Below are positions 16,129 through 23,118 of a stretch of DNA of 35,123 nucleotides, one piece after another. The first letter of the stretch is position 1. Every line of letters starts with the position of its first letter. The notes below the pieces were generated by a model, which did not search any database, was not told where the DNA came from, and saw only the letters and a list, made by a program, of their open reading frames with translations. This DNA comes from an uncultured Prevotella sp. (lineage in GTDB: Bacteria > Bacteroidota > Bacteroidia > Bacteroidales > Bacteroidaceae): positions 1-35,123 of the forward strand of contig OMVI01000117.1 in assembly GCA_900314455.1 (NCBI GenBank), given 5' to 3'. The translations under genes were made by a program, and so were the position numbers.

Positions 16129-16136
16129 CAAAGTTA
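16129..16136 (-). promoter_or_regulatory. -7 box of the glycan operon promoter
   Basis: TAACTTTG on the minus strand, followed by a likely start of transcription near 16123, just upstream of the sugar transferase gene. I see no convincing -33 box at the normal distance. This is the probable main promoter for the transferase, export, Wzz and Wzy genes. Confidence 0.6.
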
Positions 16137-16262
16137 CAATAATTTTCTCATTTAGGATAATCTTTTAAATAAGAAATCAGTAGTGATGCCTTGCCAACTG
16201 TGATTTAGTTATAGTAGATTTGGAATTGGCTTGAAAGAGATATGAAAATGGAGAAAATATAC

Positions 16263-16294
16263 ATCCACTGCAAGGAACGTGCCCTGCAATGGAT
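16263..16294. repeat. Collapsed repeat A hairpin
   Basis: ATCCACTGCAAGG (16263-16275) pairs with CCCTGCAATGGAT (16282-16294) at 11 of 13 positions around a 6-nt loop. The arms correspond to the ends of family A, as at 4146-4171. It lies downstream of the leftward zinc-ribbon gene. Confidence 0.55.
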
Positions 16295-16355
16295 GCATCT
16301 TATGTTTTTACCCTTCGAGGTTATTATGTATAACCCAAAAGAGTATTATCCTTCT

Positions 16356-16372
16356 CCCTCCCTTCGGGAGGG
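16356..16372. repeat. Family B-like palindrome after zinc-ribbon gene
   Basis: CCCTCCC-TTC-GGGAGGG is a perfect 7-bp stem with a 3-nt loop, followed by GGCCGGGGTAGG, as in family B. It begins 22 nt past the stop of the leftward gene at 16394, where a terminator would be expected. The leftward transcript has no immediate U-run. Confidence 0.55.
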
Positions 16373-16393
16373 CCGGGGTAGGCTTTTTCCTTA

Positions 16394-17218
16394 TTAAGCC
16401 TCGCTGTCAGCGTCAGCCTTCTTCTTGCGTGTTGAGCGCTTGCGCTTCGGCTTCTCCTCAGTCTCAACCTTGACACCGGCGAGTTCAGGGTCGATAAGTA
16501 TACGGCCGCAGTACTCGCAGACGATAATCTTCTTGTGCATCTTGATGTCCAGCTGGCGCTGTGGAGGTATGACGTTGAAGCAACCGCCACATGCATTCTG
16601 ATGGACGTACACGATACCGAGACCGTTGTGTGCACGCTTGCGGATGCGCAGGAATGATTCCAGCAGACGCGGCTCTATCTTGTCCTCGAGCTCGCTAGCC
16701 TTTTCCTTCAGTCTGTCCTCCTCGGCACGAGTCTCCTGCATAATCTTTTCGAGTTCGTCCTTCTTGTCGTCGAGGTCCTTCTTGCGCTCTTCAATCTCTG
16801 CCTGGGCGTTGTCGAGGTCGCCGTTACGCTTCTGAATGAGCTGCTGTGCCTCCTTTATCTTCTTGGCACAAAGGTCGATTTCGAGGCTCTGATACTCGAT
16901 TTCCTTGCTTAGTGTATCATATTCGCGGCTGTTCTTGACATCGTCGAGCTGCTTCTTGTAGCGTTCCACGCTTGCCTGTGCATCGTTGATGGCACTCTTG
17001 TTCTGCGTAATGGCGCTGTTGAGCTCGTCAATCTCGTTGTGGATTTTGTCAACGCGGGTGTTGAGACCTTCGATTTCGTCCTCAAGGTCTTCTACCTCGT
17101 TAGGAAGCTCGCCGCGAAGTGCACGCTTCTCGTCGATTTCCGACAGTGTCGTCTGAAGTTGATACAGGAGTTTCAGTTTCTCCTCTACTGTCAAATCTTT
17201 TGGATCTTTCTTTGCCAT
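16394..17218 (-). CDS. Coiled-coil zinc-ribbon protein (COG1579-like)
   Basis: A 274-residue cytoplasmic protein. Residues 10-190 are almost continuously helical and charged (DLEDEIEGLNTRVDKIHNEI and similar), typical of a long antiparallel coiled coil. A C4 zinc ribbon follows with CGGC and, about 25 residues later, CEYC. The tail is very basic (KPKRKRSTRKKK). The start at ATG 17218 (MAKKDPKDLTVEEKL) is preferred over the upstream start at 17260. COG1579 proteins are widespread and often adjacent to Nif3-like genes, as here. Their exact role is not established; the basic tail suggests nucleic-acid contact. This is probably cotranscribed with the Nif3-like gene 153 nt upstream. Confidence 0.85.
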   Translation of the reverse strand: MAKKDPKDLTVEEKLKLLYQLQTTLSEIDEKRALRGELPNEVEDLEDEIEGLNTRVDKIHNEIDELNSAITQNKSAINDAQASVERYKKQLDDVKNSREYDTLSKEIEYQSLEIDLCAKKIKEAQQLIQKRNGDLDNAQAEIEERKKDLDDKKDELEKIMQETRAEEDRLKEKASELEDKIEPRLLESFLRIRKRAHNGLGIVYVHQNACGGCFNVIPPQRQLDIKMHKKIIVCEYCGRILIDPELAGVKVETEEKPKRKRSTRKKKADADSEA

Positions 17219-17371
17219 AGTGATGTAAACTAAGCCTCTGCTCTGTTCTTTGCCATGCATCTCCTAAGTGAGAGGATATGATGGTTTACATGAAAAGCAT
17301 GAAGGCTAAATGATTTAAAGGATTATATTATTTTCTATTTTTCGTGATTTGAATGTTTAATCGGGGAATTC

Positions 17372-18172
17372 CTACATATATAATATAGGGTTCGTGTTAA
17401 TCTCCGTTATGAACGTCTTCACGCCCGGACAGTCGCGGTTTATTATGTCACGGAATATCTCCGGGGTGTATTGCTCGCTCTGATAGTGGCCCATGACGCA
17501 AATCTGGATTTGCTGCTCGTGGCCGAAGAACTCATGGTAGTGCATCTCGCCTGTGACGAATGCGTCGGCGCCATGCCGTATAGCGCTGCCAAGAAGGAAC
17601 GAGCCTGCTCCGCCGCACAGTGCCACCGTCTCGATAGGGCGGCGCAGCAGTTGGTTCGTTTGCAGACTTTCGACACCGAACTTGTCCTTCAGCAGAGCAA
17701 TGAAATCGTCGGCTGCCAATGGCTCAGGCAACTTTCCGATGACACCCTCACCGCCTTTCACGACATTGCCGTCGTACTCTGCCGTCTGCGTTCTGCCAAA
17801 GAAGCGAACGTCGCTGAGTCCCATCTTCTCCGTAATCTTATAGTTCACGCCACCCTCAGCTGCGTCCATGTTCGTGTGCATCGATATTATGGCGATGTTG
17901 TTCATTATCGCCTTGCGCACGACACGCTGCACATAGTCCTCGTCGGTTATGTGTGCCAGTTTGTGGAATATCAGCGGGTGATGGCTAACTATGAGGTTAC
18001 AGCCTTTCTCCAGTGCTTCGTCAACAATATCTTCGGTAACGTCAAGACACAACAATGCCCCTGAAACTTCCGCCTCTGTTAATCCTATCTGCAAGCCGGC
18101 ATTATCATAGTCTTCCTGCAGTGGCAAAGGCGCGAAACGCTCAAGGGCATTCAACACTTCCTTAATTTTCAT
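17372..18172 (-). CDS. Nif3-like dinuclear metal center protein
   Basis: A 266-residue member of the Nif3/YbgI family, which forms hexameric rings with a two-metal site in each subunit. Visible ligands are the histidines of SHHPLIFHKL, the aspartate in MHTNMDAAEGGVN, and H and E in GHYQSEQY near the C-terminus. The length fits the short form without the extra PII-like insertion. ATG 18172 is chosen because the promoter -7 box covers 18194-18201; the upstream in-frame ATG at 18196 lies within the box and the one at 18181 would leave almost no leader. It shares an operon with the zinc-ribbon gene. The biochemical activity of the family is unsettled, although some members are annotated as GTP cyclohydrolase I type 2. 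Confidence 0.9.
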   Translation of the reverse strand: MKIKEVLNALERFAPLPLQEDYDNAGLQIGLTEAEVSGALLCLDVTEDIVDEALEKGCNLIVSHHPLIFHKLAHITDEDYVQRVVRKAIMNNIAIISMHTNMDAAEGGVNYKITEKMGLSDVRFFGRTQTAEYDGNVVKGGEGVIGKLPEPLAADDFIALLKDKFGVESLQTNQLLRRPIETVALCGGAGSFLLGSAIRHGADAFVTGEMHYHEFFGHEQQIQICVMGHYQSEQYTPEIFRDIINRDCPGVKTFITEINTNPILYM

Positions 18173-18193
18173 GCTATGCATAAGTATGGTATG

Positions 18194-18201
18194 CAAAGAT
18201 A
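18194..18201 (-). promoter_or_regulatory. -7 box for the Nif3-zinc ribbon operon
   Basis: TATCTTTG on the minus strand, 21 nt before ATG 18172. It rules out the longest open frame, whose ATG at 18196 falls inside the box. No clear -33 element is seen. Confidence 0.6.
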
Positions 18202-18341
18202 TTAATAAAAAATGATATATTCCACCCCGTAACCTTGTCTTTAACGATTTTTAAGTATGCGAACGGAGTCCGTTCGGGAAAGCGACAATATAGAAAAGCT
18301 CCCCAAGTCCCTGAGTAGACCTCTCCAACTCCAAGGGAATT

Positions 18342-18375
18342 CCTCTCCAAGCCTCCCCCAAGGGGAGAATGTTTA
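18342..18375. repeat. Repeat family B copy in island (left)
   Basis: CCTCTCCAAGCCTCCCCCAAGGGGAG followed by ATGTTTAATCACC. A conserved tail, ACCGAATGCCTGCTTGCGC (18378-18396), recurs in inverted form near 19352-19369 as GCAAGCAAGGCATTCGGT. The B unit is therefore larger than its palindromic core. Confidence 0.65.
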
Positions 18376-18420
18376 ATCACCGAATGCCTGCTTGCGCAAA
18401 CTTGCATGTAATGAATACAC

Positions 18421-18578
18421 CCACTGCAGGGGCGCCCCTTGTGGGTGCCCGCTTACCTTGAAAAGGCAAATAGCCGATTCCGTTGGCATTTTCCCTACAT
18501 CTAAACTTTAGTTATTAATATGACTTCATTCGGTCTTGCAGCCCGATCGGGCACCCACAAGGGGCGCCCCTGCAGTGG
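18421..18578. repeat. Repeat family A element, copy 1 (31-bp terminal inverted repeats)
   Basis: This is a 158-bp element whose first 31 bases (18421-18451, beginning CCACTGCAGGGGCGCCCC) are the exact reverse complement of its last 31 (18548-18578). Just inside the left arm is CCTTGAAAAGGCAAATA, shared with copy 2. No transposase is encoded, so it resembles a non-autonomous miniature element or a paired palindromic repeat. I could not identify a target-site duplication. Confidence 0.8.
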
Positions 18579-18622
18579 ATTGCATTCCAAAACAAGCATA
18601 AGACCTCCCCAAACCCAAAGCT

Positions 18623-18660
18623 TGACCTCCCCAAGCCACTCCCAAGGAGGGGATGTTTAA
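18623..18660. repeat. Repeat family B copy in island (second)
   Basis: GACCTCCCCAAGCCACTCCC, then AAGGAGGGGATGTTTAA. It has the same orientation as the copy at 18342-18375, and the two bracket element A copy 1. Confidence 0.6.
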
Positions 18661-18700
18661 ACACCTAAAAGTATGGCGCAAGGAGGCATTAGGTAATTAA

Positions 18701-18730
18701 CATCCTCCCCTTAGGGGAGGTTTGGCGAGG
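18701..18730. repeat. Repeat family B copy in island (third, inverted)
   Basis: CATCCTCCCCTTAGGGGAGG followed by TTTGGCGAGG. The perfect core is CCTCCCC-TTA-GGGGAGG. It is preceded by a form of the conserved tail (GCGCAAGGAGGCATTAGGTA, 18677-18696) and followed after about 30 nt by an inverted family C unit. Confidence 0.7.
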
Positions 18731-18761
18731 TTGTAGTTATTCTTTCTGAATGTCAAAGCTG

Positions 18762-18791
18762 AACTTTCGTCTTGGTTTTTAATTTATTTTT
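18762..18791 (-). repeat. Repeat family C, copy 2 (inverted)
   Basis: The reverse complement of these 30 nt matches 15-45 at about 28 positions. Just downstream (18792-18860) are three imperfect tandem units of about 20 nt of the AAAATAAATTAAAAATT type, the last leading into a diverged third C copy (CCAACTCGAAACC). Confidence 0.7.
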
Positions 18792-18952
18792 ACTCGAAAA
18801 ATAAATTAAAAATTGAGGAAAAATAAATTAAAAATTAGACAAAAATAAAATAAAAACCAACTCGAAACCTATACTCTTGGAATTCAATAGGTTAGCTTTT
18901 ACATTCGAAAAGGCCTGTCCTGGCTCTTCAGGAACTCCTAATCAAGCCTTCG

Positions 18953-18990
18953 GGACCTCCTAACCAAGCCTTCCCCAAGGGAAGGATGTT
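18953..18990. repeat. Repeat family B copy in island (fourth)
   Basis: GACCTCCTAACCAAGCCTTC followed by CCCAAGGGAAGGATGTTG. The reverse complement of 19374-19408 matches it closely, so these two copies face each other around element A copy 2. Confidence 0.65.
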
Positions 18991-19043
18991 GAACAGATTT
19001 GTGGATGTTCCGCGTCATAAAGTTGCTTTTCTACCTTGCAAAT

Positions 19044-19224
19044 CCACTGCAGGGGCGCCCCTTGTGGGTGCCCGATTGCCTTGAAAAGGCAAATAATCAT
19101 GTCGTTACATTATCACTACTATCTATATGCATTGGGAATTATATCCACCTTTATGTCATTATGTACACAATCCCTTTGGCCTTATGGATGGAGCGGGCAC
19201 CCACAAGGGGCGCCCCTGCAGTGG
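19044..19224. repeat. Repeat family A element, copy 2 (31-bp terminal inverted repeats)
   Basis: This 181-bp element carries the same 31-bp arms as copy 1 (19044-19074 and 19194-19224, perfectly inverted). The left interior again reads CCTTGAAAAGGCAAATA, while the rest of the interior differs from copy 1. The sequence after the right arm (ACTTGGATGAATGCTGATAG) resembles the flank of the solo arm at 21561-21586, so the repeat may extend about 40 bp beyond the inverted repeat. Confidence 0.8.
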
Positions 19225-19373
19225 CGTATTATGCGGCTACTTGGATGAATGCTGATAGTCATATTTGTTTTTTCTCCCTTTTTACCTTTCTACTTTCACC
19301 ATTTACATATACAACGACCGTTTCTGCATCGGATGTTTATCCAACTCTACGCAAGCAAGGCATTCGGTATCTA

Positions 19374-19408
19374 AACATCCTTCCCATTCGGGAAGGCTTG
19401 GTTAGGCT
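19374..19408. repeat. Repeat family B copy in island (fifth, inverted)
   Basis: AACATCCTTCCCATTCGGGA followed by AGGCTTGGTTAGGC. The core CCTTCCC-ATTC-GGGAAGG is a perfect 7-bp stem with a 4-nt loop. Confidence 0.65.
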
Positions 19409-19465
19409 GTCCATCGCAACTTGGTTAGGCGTCTCCCTTTTTTACGTAAAAATAGCCTTGTTGTC

Positions 19466-19497
19466 TTTGTTATATTGCTCTTTTTTCATTAACTTTG
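19466..19497 (+). promoter_or_regulatory. Promoter of aguA-aguB
   Basis: TTTG (19466-19469), 20 nt spacing, TAACTTTG (19490-19497). Transcription would start near 19503, giving a leader of about 20 nt to ATG 19523. It is one of the best matches to the Bacteroidetes consensus in the window. Confidence 0.75.
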
Positions 19498-19522
19498 TAG
19501 CGTAAACCTAATCCACGAACTA

Positions 19523-20626
19523 ATGAACGAATACAAGCAAAGCGACTTCCACATGCCTGCCGAATGGGAACCACAGAGCGGCATTATGATTGTATGGCCT
19601 CACGAGGATACCGACTGGGCGCCTTACCTGAACGATATCGAGAAGACTTATCTCGAACTTTCTGACGCAATAACCCACCACGAGTACCTTCTTGTCGTGG
19701 CACGGCACCCTGAGCACGTCACTCAAAAGCTATCAGGCAAACTCAGTACGGAGCAGATGGCGCGTGTCATAATAAAGCAATTCGACAGCAACGACACGTG
19801 GGCGCGTGACCTTGGACCGATAACGCTGACTTCGGCTCACCACACCAGTGGGTTCTTCGTTCCCAACCACCTGCTCGATTTCAAGTTCAACGGATGGGGC
19901 GAGAAGTTCCCTTCTGAGCTCGACGATGCAGTCAACGTGAAGCTCTACTACTCCGGAGTCTTCTATGCGGCGCTTGAAAACCATTCCGACTTTGTCCTCG
20001 AAGGCGGCGCTTTGGAAACCGACGGCAACGGAACGCTGTTCCTGACCACATCAAGTCAGATTGCCCCGCATCGTAACCAACCGCTTACGCAGAACGATAT
20101 CGAGCGCCGTCTGCATGCTGTATTTGACTTTGCGAAGCGCATTGTGTGGATTGACCACGGGCATATCATCGGCGACGATACCGACGGACATATAGACACG
20201 CTGGTTCGTTGTGCTCCTCATAATACATTATTATATATGGGGACGGACGACAAGGACGATGCTCAGTATGACGATTTGAAACTTATGGAGGAACAGTTGC
20301 AGGGCTTGCGAACTCTCGACGGACAACCATACCGTTTGCTGCGCTTGCAACTTCCGGACGCTATTTACGACGGCGAGGAGCGGTTGCCTGCCACTTACGC
20401 CAATTTCGTTATCATCAACGGTGCGGTAATAGTACCAACTTACGGACAACCGGAAAACGACGCAAAGGCAATGGACACGATTCGGCAGGCGTTCCCCGAC
20501 AGGGAAATAATCGGAATCGACTCCCGCACGGCGATACGGCAGCACGGCAGCCTGCACTGTCTCACCATGCACTTGCCCGAAGGGGTACTGATTACGTCTG
20601 ACAGCGGTAACGCTGTCGGTTTCTAA
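19523..20626 (+). CDS. aguA: Agmatine deiminase
   Basis: A 367-residue member of the Porphyromonas-type peptidylarginine deiminase family that hydrolyses agmatine to N-carbamoylputrescine and ammonia. Diagnostic features are MPAEWEPQSGIMIVWPHEDT near the N-terminus, NDTWARDLGP, DFVLEGGALETDGNGTL, IGDDTDGHIDTLVRC with the catalytic Asp/His, and the nucleophile Cys346 in GSLHCLTMHLP. The next gene is the following enzyme of the pathway, 22 nt downstream, so they form an operon for putrescine synthesis from arginine via agmatine. A peptidylarginine deiminase role is unlikely because there is no signal peptide. Confidence 0.95.
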   Translation: MNEYKQSDFHMPAEWEPQSGIMIVWPHEDTDWAPYLNDIEKTYLELSDAITHHEYLLVVARHPEHVTQKLSGKLSTEQMARVIIKQFDSNDTWARDLGPITLTSAHHTSGFFVPNHLLDFKFNGWGEKFPSELDDAVNVKLYYSGVFYAALENHSDFVLEGGALETDGNGTLFLTTSSQIAPHRNQPLTQNDIERRLHAVFDFAKRIVWIDHGHIIGDDTDGHIDTLVRCAPHNTLLYMGTDDKDDAQYDDLKLMEEQLQGLRTLDGQPYRLLRLQLPDAIYDGEERLPATYANFVIINGAVIVPTYGQPENDAKAMDTIRQAFPDREIIGIDSRTAIRQHGSLHCLTMHLPEGVLITSDSGNAVGF

Positions 20627-20648
20627 AAAACAGGAAATAAATTATAAT

Positions 20649-21518
20649 ATGAAAGTAGGATTTATACAACAGCATAACAGTGCTGACATAGAAAGCAACA
20701 AGCAACGGCTCGCTGAGCGCATTGAACAACTCGCACGTGAGGGCGCTGACCTCATCGTCTTGCAGGAACTCCACAACTCTTTGTACTTCTGCCAGACGGA
20801 GAATGTCGACAACTTCGATTTGGCGGAGCCGATACCCGGTACTTCAACGGAGTTCTTCAGCGAAGTGGCTGAGCGCAACGAAGTCGTCATTGTCACTTCT
20901 CTGTTTGAGCGTCGTTCGGCAGGTCTCTACCACAACACGGCCGTTGTCATCGACAGTGATGGCTCAATTGCAGGTAAATACCGCAAGATGCATATCCCGG
21001 ACGACCCCGGCTATTACGAGAAGTTCTACTTCACGCCCGGTGACTTGGGCTTCCACCCAATCAATACGTCATTGGGAAAGCTTGGAGTCCTCGTCTGCTG
21101 GGACCAGTGGTATCCCGAGGCAGCACGGCTTATGGCTCTCCAGGGTGCGCAACTGCTTATTTATCCAACTGCCATCGGCTACGACAGCCGCGACACTTCG
21201 GACGAGCAGCAACGACAACGCGAGGCTTGGCAGACTGTCATGCGTGGTCATGCCGTGGCCAACGGTCTGCCTGTTGTTGCCGTGAATAGAGTAGGGTGGG
21301 AGCAAAGTGATGGTGAGGACGGCATCCAGTTCTGGGGTTCATCGTTCGTATGCGGACCTCAGGGCGAGTTCCTTTATGCTGCGTCAGCCGACGACGAGGA
21401 GCAGGCGGTTGTCGAAATCGACATGAATCGCTGTGAGCAGGTGCGTCGATGGTGGCCGTTCCTTCGTGACCGCCGCATCGACAGCTATACCGACATTACC
21501 AAACGGTTCATTGACTAA
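20649..21518 (+). CDS. aguB: N-carbamoylputrescine amidase
   Basis: A 289-residue nitrilase-superfamily enzyme that hydrolyses N-carbamoylputrescine to putrescine, CO2 and ammonia. The catalytic triad is visible as E40 (LIVLQELH), K113 (GKYRKMHIPDD) and C150 (GVLVCWDQWYPEAARLMAL). CWDQWYPEAAR is characteristic of the AguB branch. Length and end (DRRIDSYTDITKRF) are normal. Position directly after aguA confirms the pathway assignment. The gene converges on the MFS gene, with a partial repeat A arm between them. Confidence 0.95.
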   Translation: MKVGFIQQHNSADIESNKQRLAERIEQLAREGADLIVLQELHNSLYFCQTENVDNFDLAEPIPGTSTEFFSEVAERNEVVIVTSLFERRSAGLYHNTAVVIDSDGSIAGKYRKMHIPDDPGYYEKFYFTPGDLGFHPINTSLGKLGVLVCWDQWYPEAARLMALQGAQLLIYPTAIGYDSRDTSDEQQRQREAWQTVMRGHAVANGLPVVAVNRVGWEQSDGEDGIQFWGSSFVCGPQGEFLYAASADDEEQAVVEIDMNRCEQVRRWWPFLRDRRIDSYTDITKRFID

Positions 21519-21560
21519 ATGTGAACAAATATCAACAAATGTCCAAACAACAATGCCATC

Positions 21561-21586
21561 CACCACAAGGGACGCCCCTGCAGTGG
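21561..21586. repeat. Solo arm of repeat family A
   Basis: CACCACAAGGGACGCCCCTG followed by CAGTGG matches the right arm of the A elements with one deletion and one substitution. It sits between the convergent ends of aguB (21518) and the MFS gene (21629). The following sequence resembles the right flank of A copy 2. Confidence 0.6.
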
Positions 21587-21628
21587 AATTTTGTAGCAGC
21601 TTGGTTGATTGCTGATAATCTTAATAGT

Positions 21629-23047
21629 TTATTCTTCCACTTCTTCCAGTAGTCCTTCGTTGTCCTCACCCTTTCCGAAATGAGGGTCAATCTTCAGGTA
21701 TTGGGCAACGATGAACGGAAGAAGGCAGCTAATCATTACGATAACGAAGAACATACGATAGCCTACAGTCTGCGCCAACGCACCGGCGAACAGTCCCGGT
21801 ACCATCATGCTCAGTGCCATAAAGCCCGTGCAAAGAGCGTAGTGGCTCGTCTTGTGCTCGCCCTGGCTGAAGTAGATAAGGAACAACATGTACGCCGTAA
21901 AGCCGAAACCGTAGCCGAAGTTCTCAATGAATACAGCCGCATTGATGGCAAACAGGCTTTCAGGCATTACGTATGCCAAGTAGACATACGCAATATTCGG
22001 TATCGTGATGGCAGCTGTCATTGGCCAAAGCCACCGTTTCAGACCGTCGCGGCTTGCCAGCATGCCGCCGATGATGCCACCGGCGAGAAGTCCGATTACA
22101 CCTACGGTGCCGTTGACGAGTCCGAACTCCTGCGGCGACAGTCCCAGTCCGCCACGGCTCGGCTGTGCCTGGAGGAACAATTGCGATACCGGCGTCAGCA
22201 ATGCCTCAGGCAAACGGAACAGCATCATGAAGAGAATGGCGACGATAATCTGCTTTTTCTTGAAGAAGGACACGAACGTCTCGACGAAGCCGTAGAAGAT
22301 ATCGTGAGCCGTTTTGTTCTCCTCGTGGTTGGCATCTTCCTTCGGACGCGGCAAAACAAAGTTGTGGTAGAGGTAGAAAGCTATGAACAATCCCGTCAAA
22401 CCATAGAAAATAAGACCCCACGAGAATTGTATTCCGTTGCGGAAGACGACCTGCAAGACTCCTGCGAACATTATCAGCACTCCCTTTCCTACAATCATGG
22501 AAAGACGGTAGAACGTACTTCTGATGCCAACGAAGAACGCCTGCTCGTGCTCGTTCAGTCCCATCATGTAGAAACCGTCAGCTGCAACGTCGTGGGTAGC
22601 GCTCGAGAACGCCATCAACCAGAAGAAACACAGCGACCCTTGCAGCCACCAGTCGGTCTGAATGGTAAACGCCACGCCGGCGTATGCGGCTCCTAGCAGC
22701 AGCTCCATTGTGACAATCCACCACCGTTTGGTCTTGAACAAATCGAGGAACGGACTCCAGAACGGCTTTATCACCCACGGAAGGTAGAGCCACGAGGTGT
22801 AGAACGTAACCTCAGCGTCGCTCAGTCCCATTTGCATGAATATCTCGATACTCAGCAATGTCACTGCAACGTACGGAAGTCCTTCGGCAAAGTAGAGCGA
22901 AGGAACCCATGCCCAAGGGTTGCGGTGTTTGGATGGTGCCTTCTCAAACCCATCCCTTTTGGATGGTGCCTCCCCAAGCCCCTCCGAATGGAGGGGGTGT
23001 TTGATAGTCTTGTTATTGAGTTCGCTGTTATCTGATTGGTCTTGCAT
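21629..23047 (-). CDS. AmpG-like MFS transporter with repeat-derived N-terminus
   Basis: A 472-residue inner-membrane permease with about 12 transmembrane segments. YTSWLYLPWVIKPFWSPFLD and SATHDVAADGFY correspond to the conserved early loops of the AmpG group, which imports anhydro-muropeptides; other MFS substrates are possible. The recognisable protein begins at about residue 43 (NPWAWVPSLYFAEGLPYVAV). Residues 16-42 (HPLHSEGLGEAPS, then KRDGFEKAPSKH) are encoded by a family B repeat plus a small tandem duplication. The next Met lies past the first membrane segment, so translation very probably includes this stretch. The gene lies 71 nt downstream of the SpoIID fusion gene on the same strand. 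Confidence 0.85.
   Translation of the reverse strand: MQDQSDNSELNNKTIKHPLHSEGLGEAPSKRDGFEKAPSKHRNPWAWVPSLYFAEGLPYVAVTLLSIEIFMQMGLSDAEVTFYTSWLYLPWVIKPFWSPFLDLFKTKRWWIVTMELLLGAAYAGVAFTIQTDWWLQGSLCFFWLMAFSSATHDVAADGFYMMGLNEHEQAFFVGIRSTFYRLSMIVGKGVLIMFAGVLQVVFRNGIQFSWGLIFYGLTGLFIAFYLYHNFVLPRPKEDANHEENKTAHDIFYGFVETFVSFFKKKQIIVAILFMMLFRLPEALLTPVSQLFLQAQPSRGGLGLSPQEFGLVNGTVGVIGLLAGGIIGGMLASRDGLKRWLWPMTAAITIPNIAYVYLAYVMPESLFAINAAVFIENFGYGFGFTAYMLFLIYFSQGEHKTSHYALCTGFMALSMMVPGLFAGALAQTVGYRMFFVIVMISCLLPFIVAQYLKIDPHFGKGEDNEGLLEEVEE
22928..23001. repeat. Family B repeat inside the MFS coding region
   Basis: A B core (CCTCCCCAAGCCCCTCC, GAAT, GGAGGGGGTGTTT) lies at 22969-23001, within the MFS frame. It is preceded by a direct duplication of TTGGATGGTGCCT (near 22929 and 22960). 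The frame stays open across the whole stretch. Confidence 0.7.
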
Positions 23048-23082
23048 AGTTCGGTAATCTCTATAATTTAATATGGTGATTC

Positions 23083-23115
23083 AACATCCCCTCAATTCGG
23101 AGGGGATTGGGGAGG
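23083..23115. repeat. Family B repeat between SpoIID fusion and MFS genes
   Basis: AACATCCCCTCAATTCGGAG followed by GGGATTGGGGAGG. It has the opposite orientation to the copy at 22969-23001, so the two could pair across about 80 nt. It starts 4 nt past the stop of the leftward fusion gene. Confidence 0.65.
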
Positions 23116-23118
23116 CTC

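Larger units (their letters stand above)
18202..19465. other. Gene-free repeat island
   Basis: There is no credible gene in this stretch of about 1.3 kb between the divergent Nif3-like and aguA genes. It holds at least five family B palindromes, two full family A elements with 31-bp terminal inverted repeats, and two or more family C A/T-rich units, in the rough order B-A-B-B-C-C-B-A-B. The rightward open frame at 18999-19505 reads through a complete A element and two B copies, shows no domain, and is best explained as fortuitous. Confidence 0.75.

Noticed and set aside
18300-18400. Possible CRISPR array in the repeat island
   Set aside because: Repeats are palindromic, variable in sequence and orientation, and irregularly spaced; there are no unique spacers of constant length and no cas genes.
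18999-19505. Open frame of 168 codons upstream of aguA
   Set aside because: It reads straight through repeat A copy 2 and B copies, shows no domain, and covers the aguA promoter. Best explained as a fortuitous frame.
19523-20626. Peptidylarginine deiminase (virulence-type) reading of the aguA gene
   Set aside because: The protein has no signal peptide, has the agmatine deiminase length and motifs, and is followed directly by aguB.
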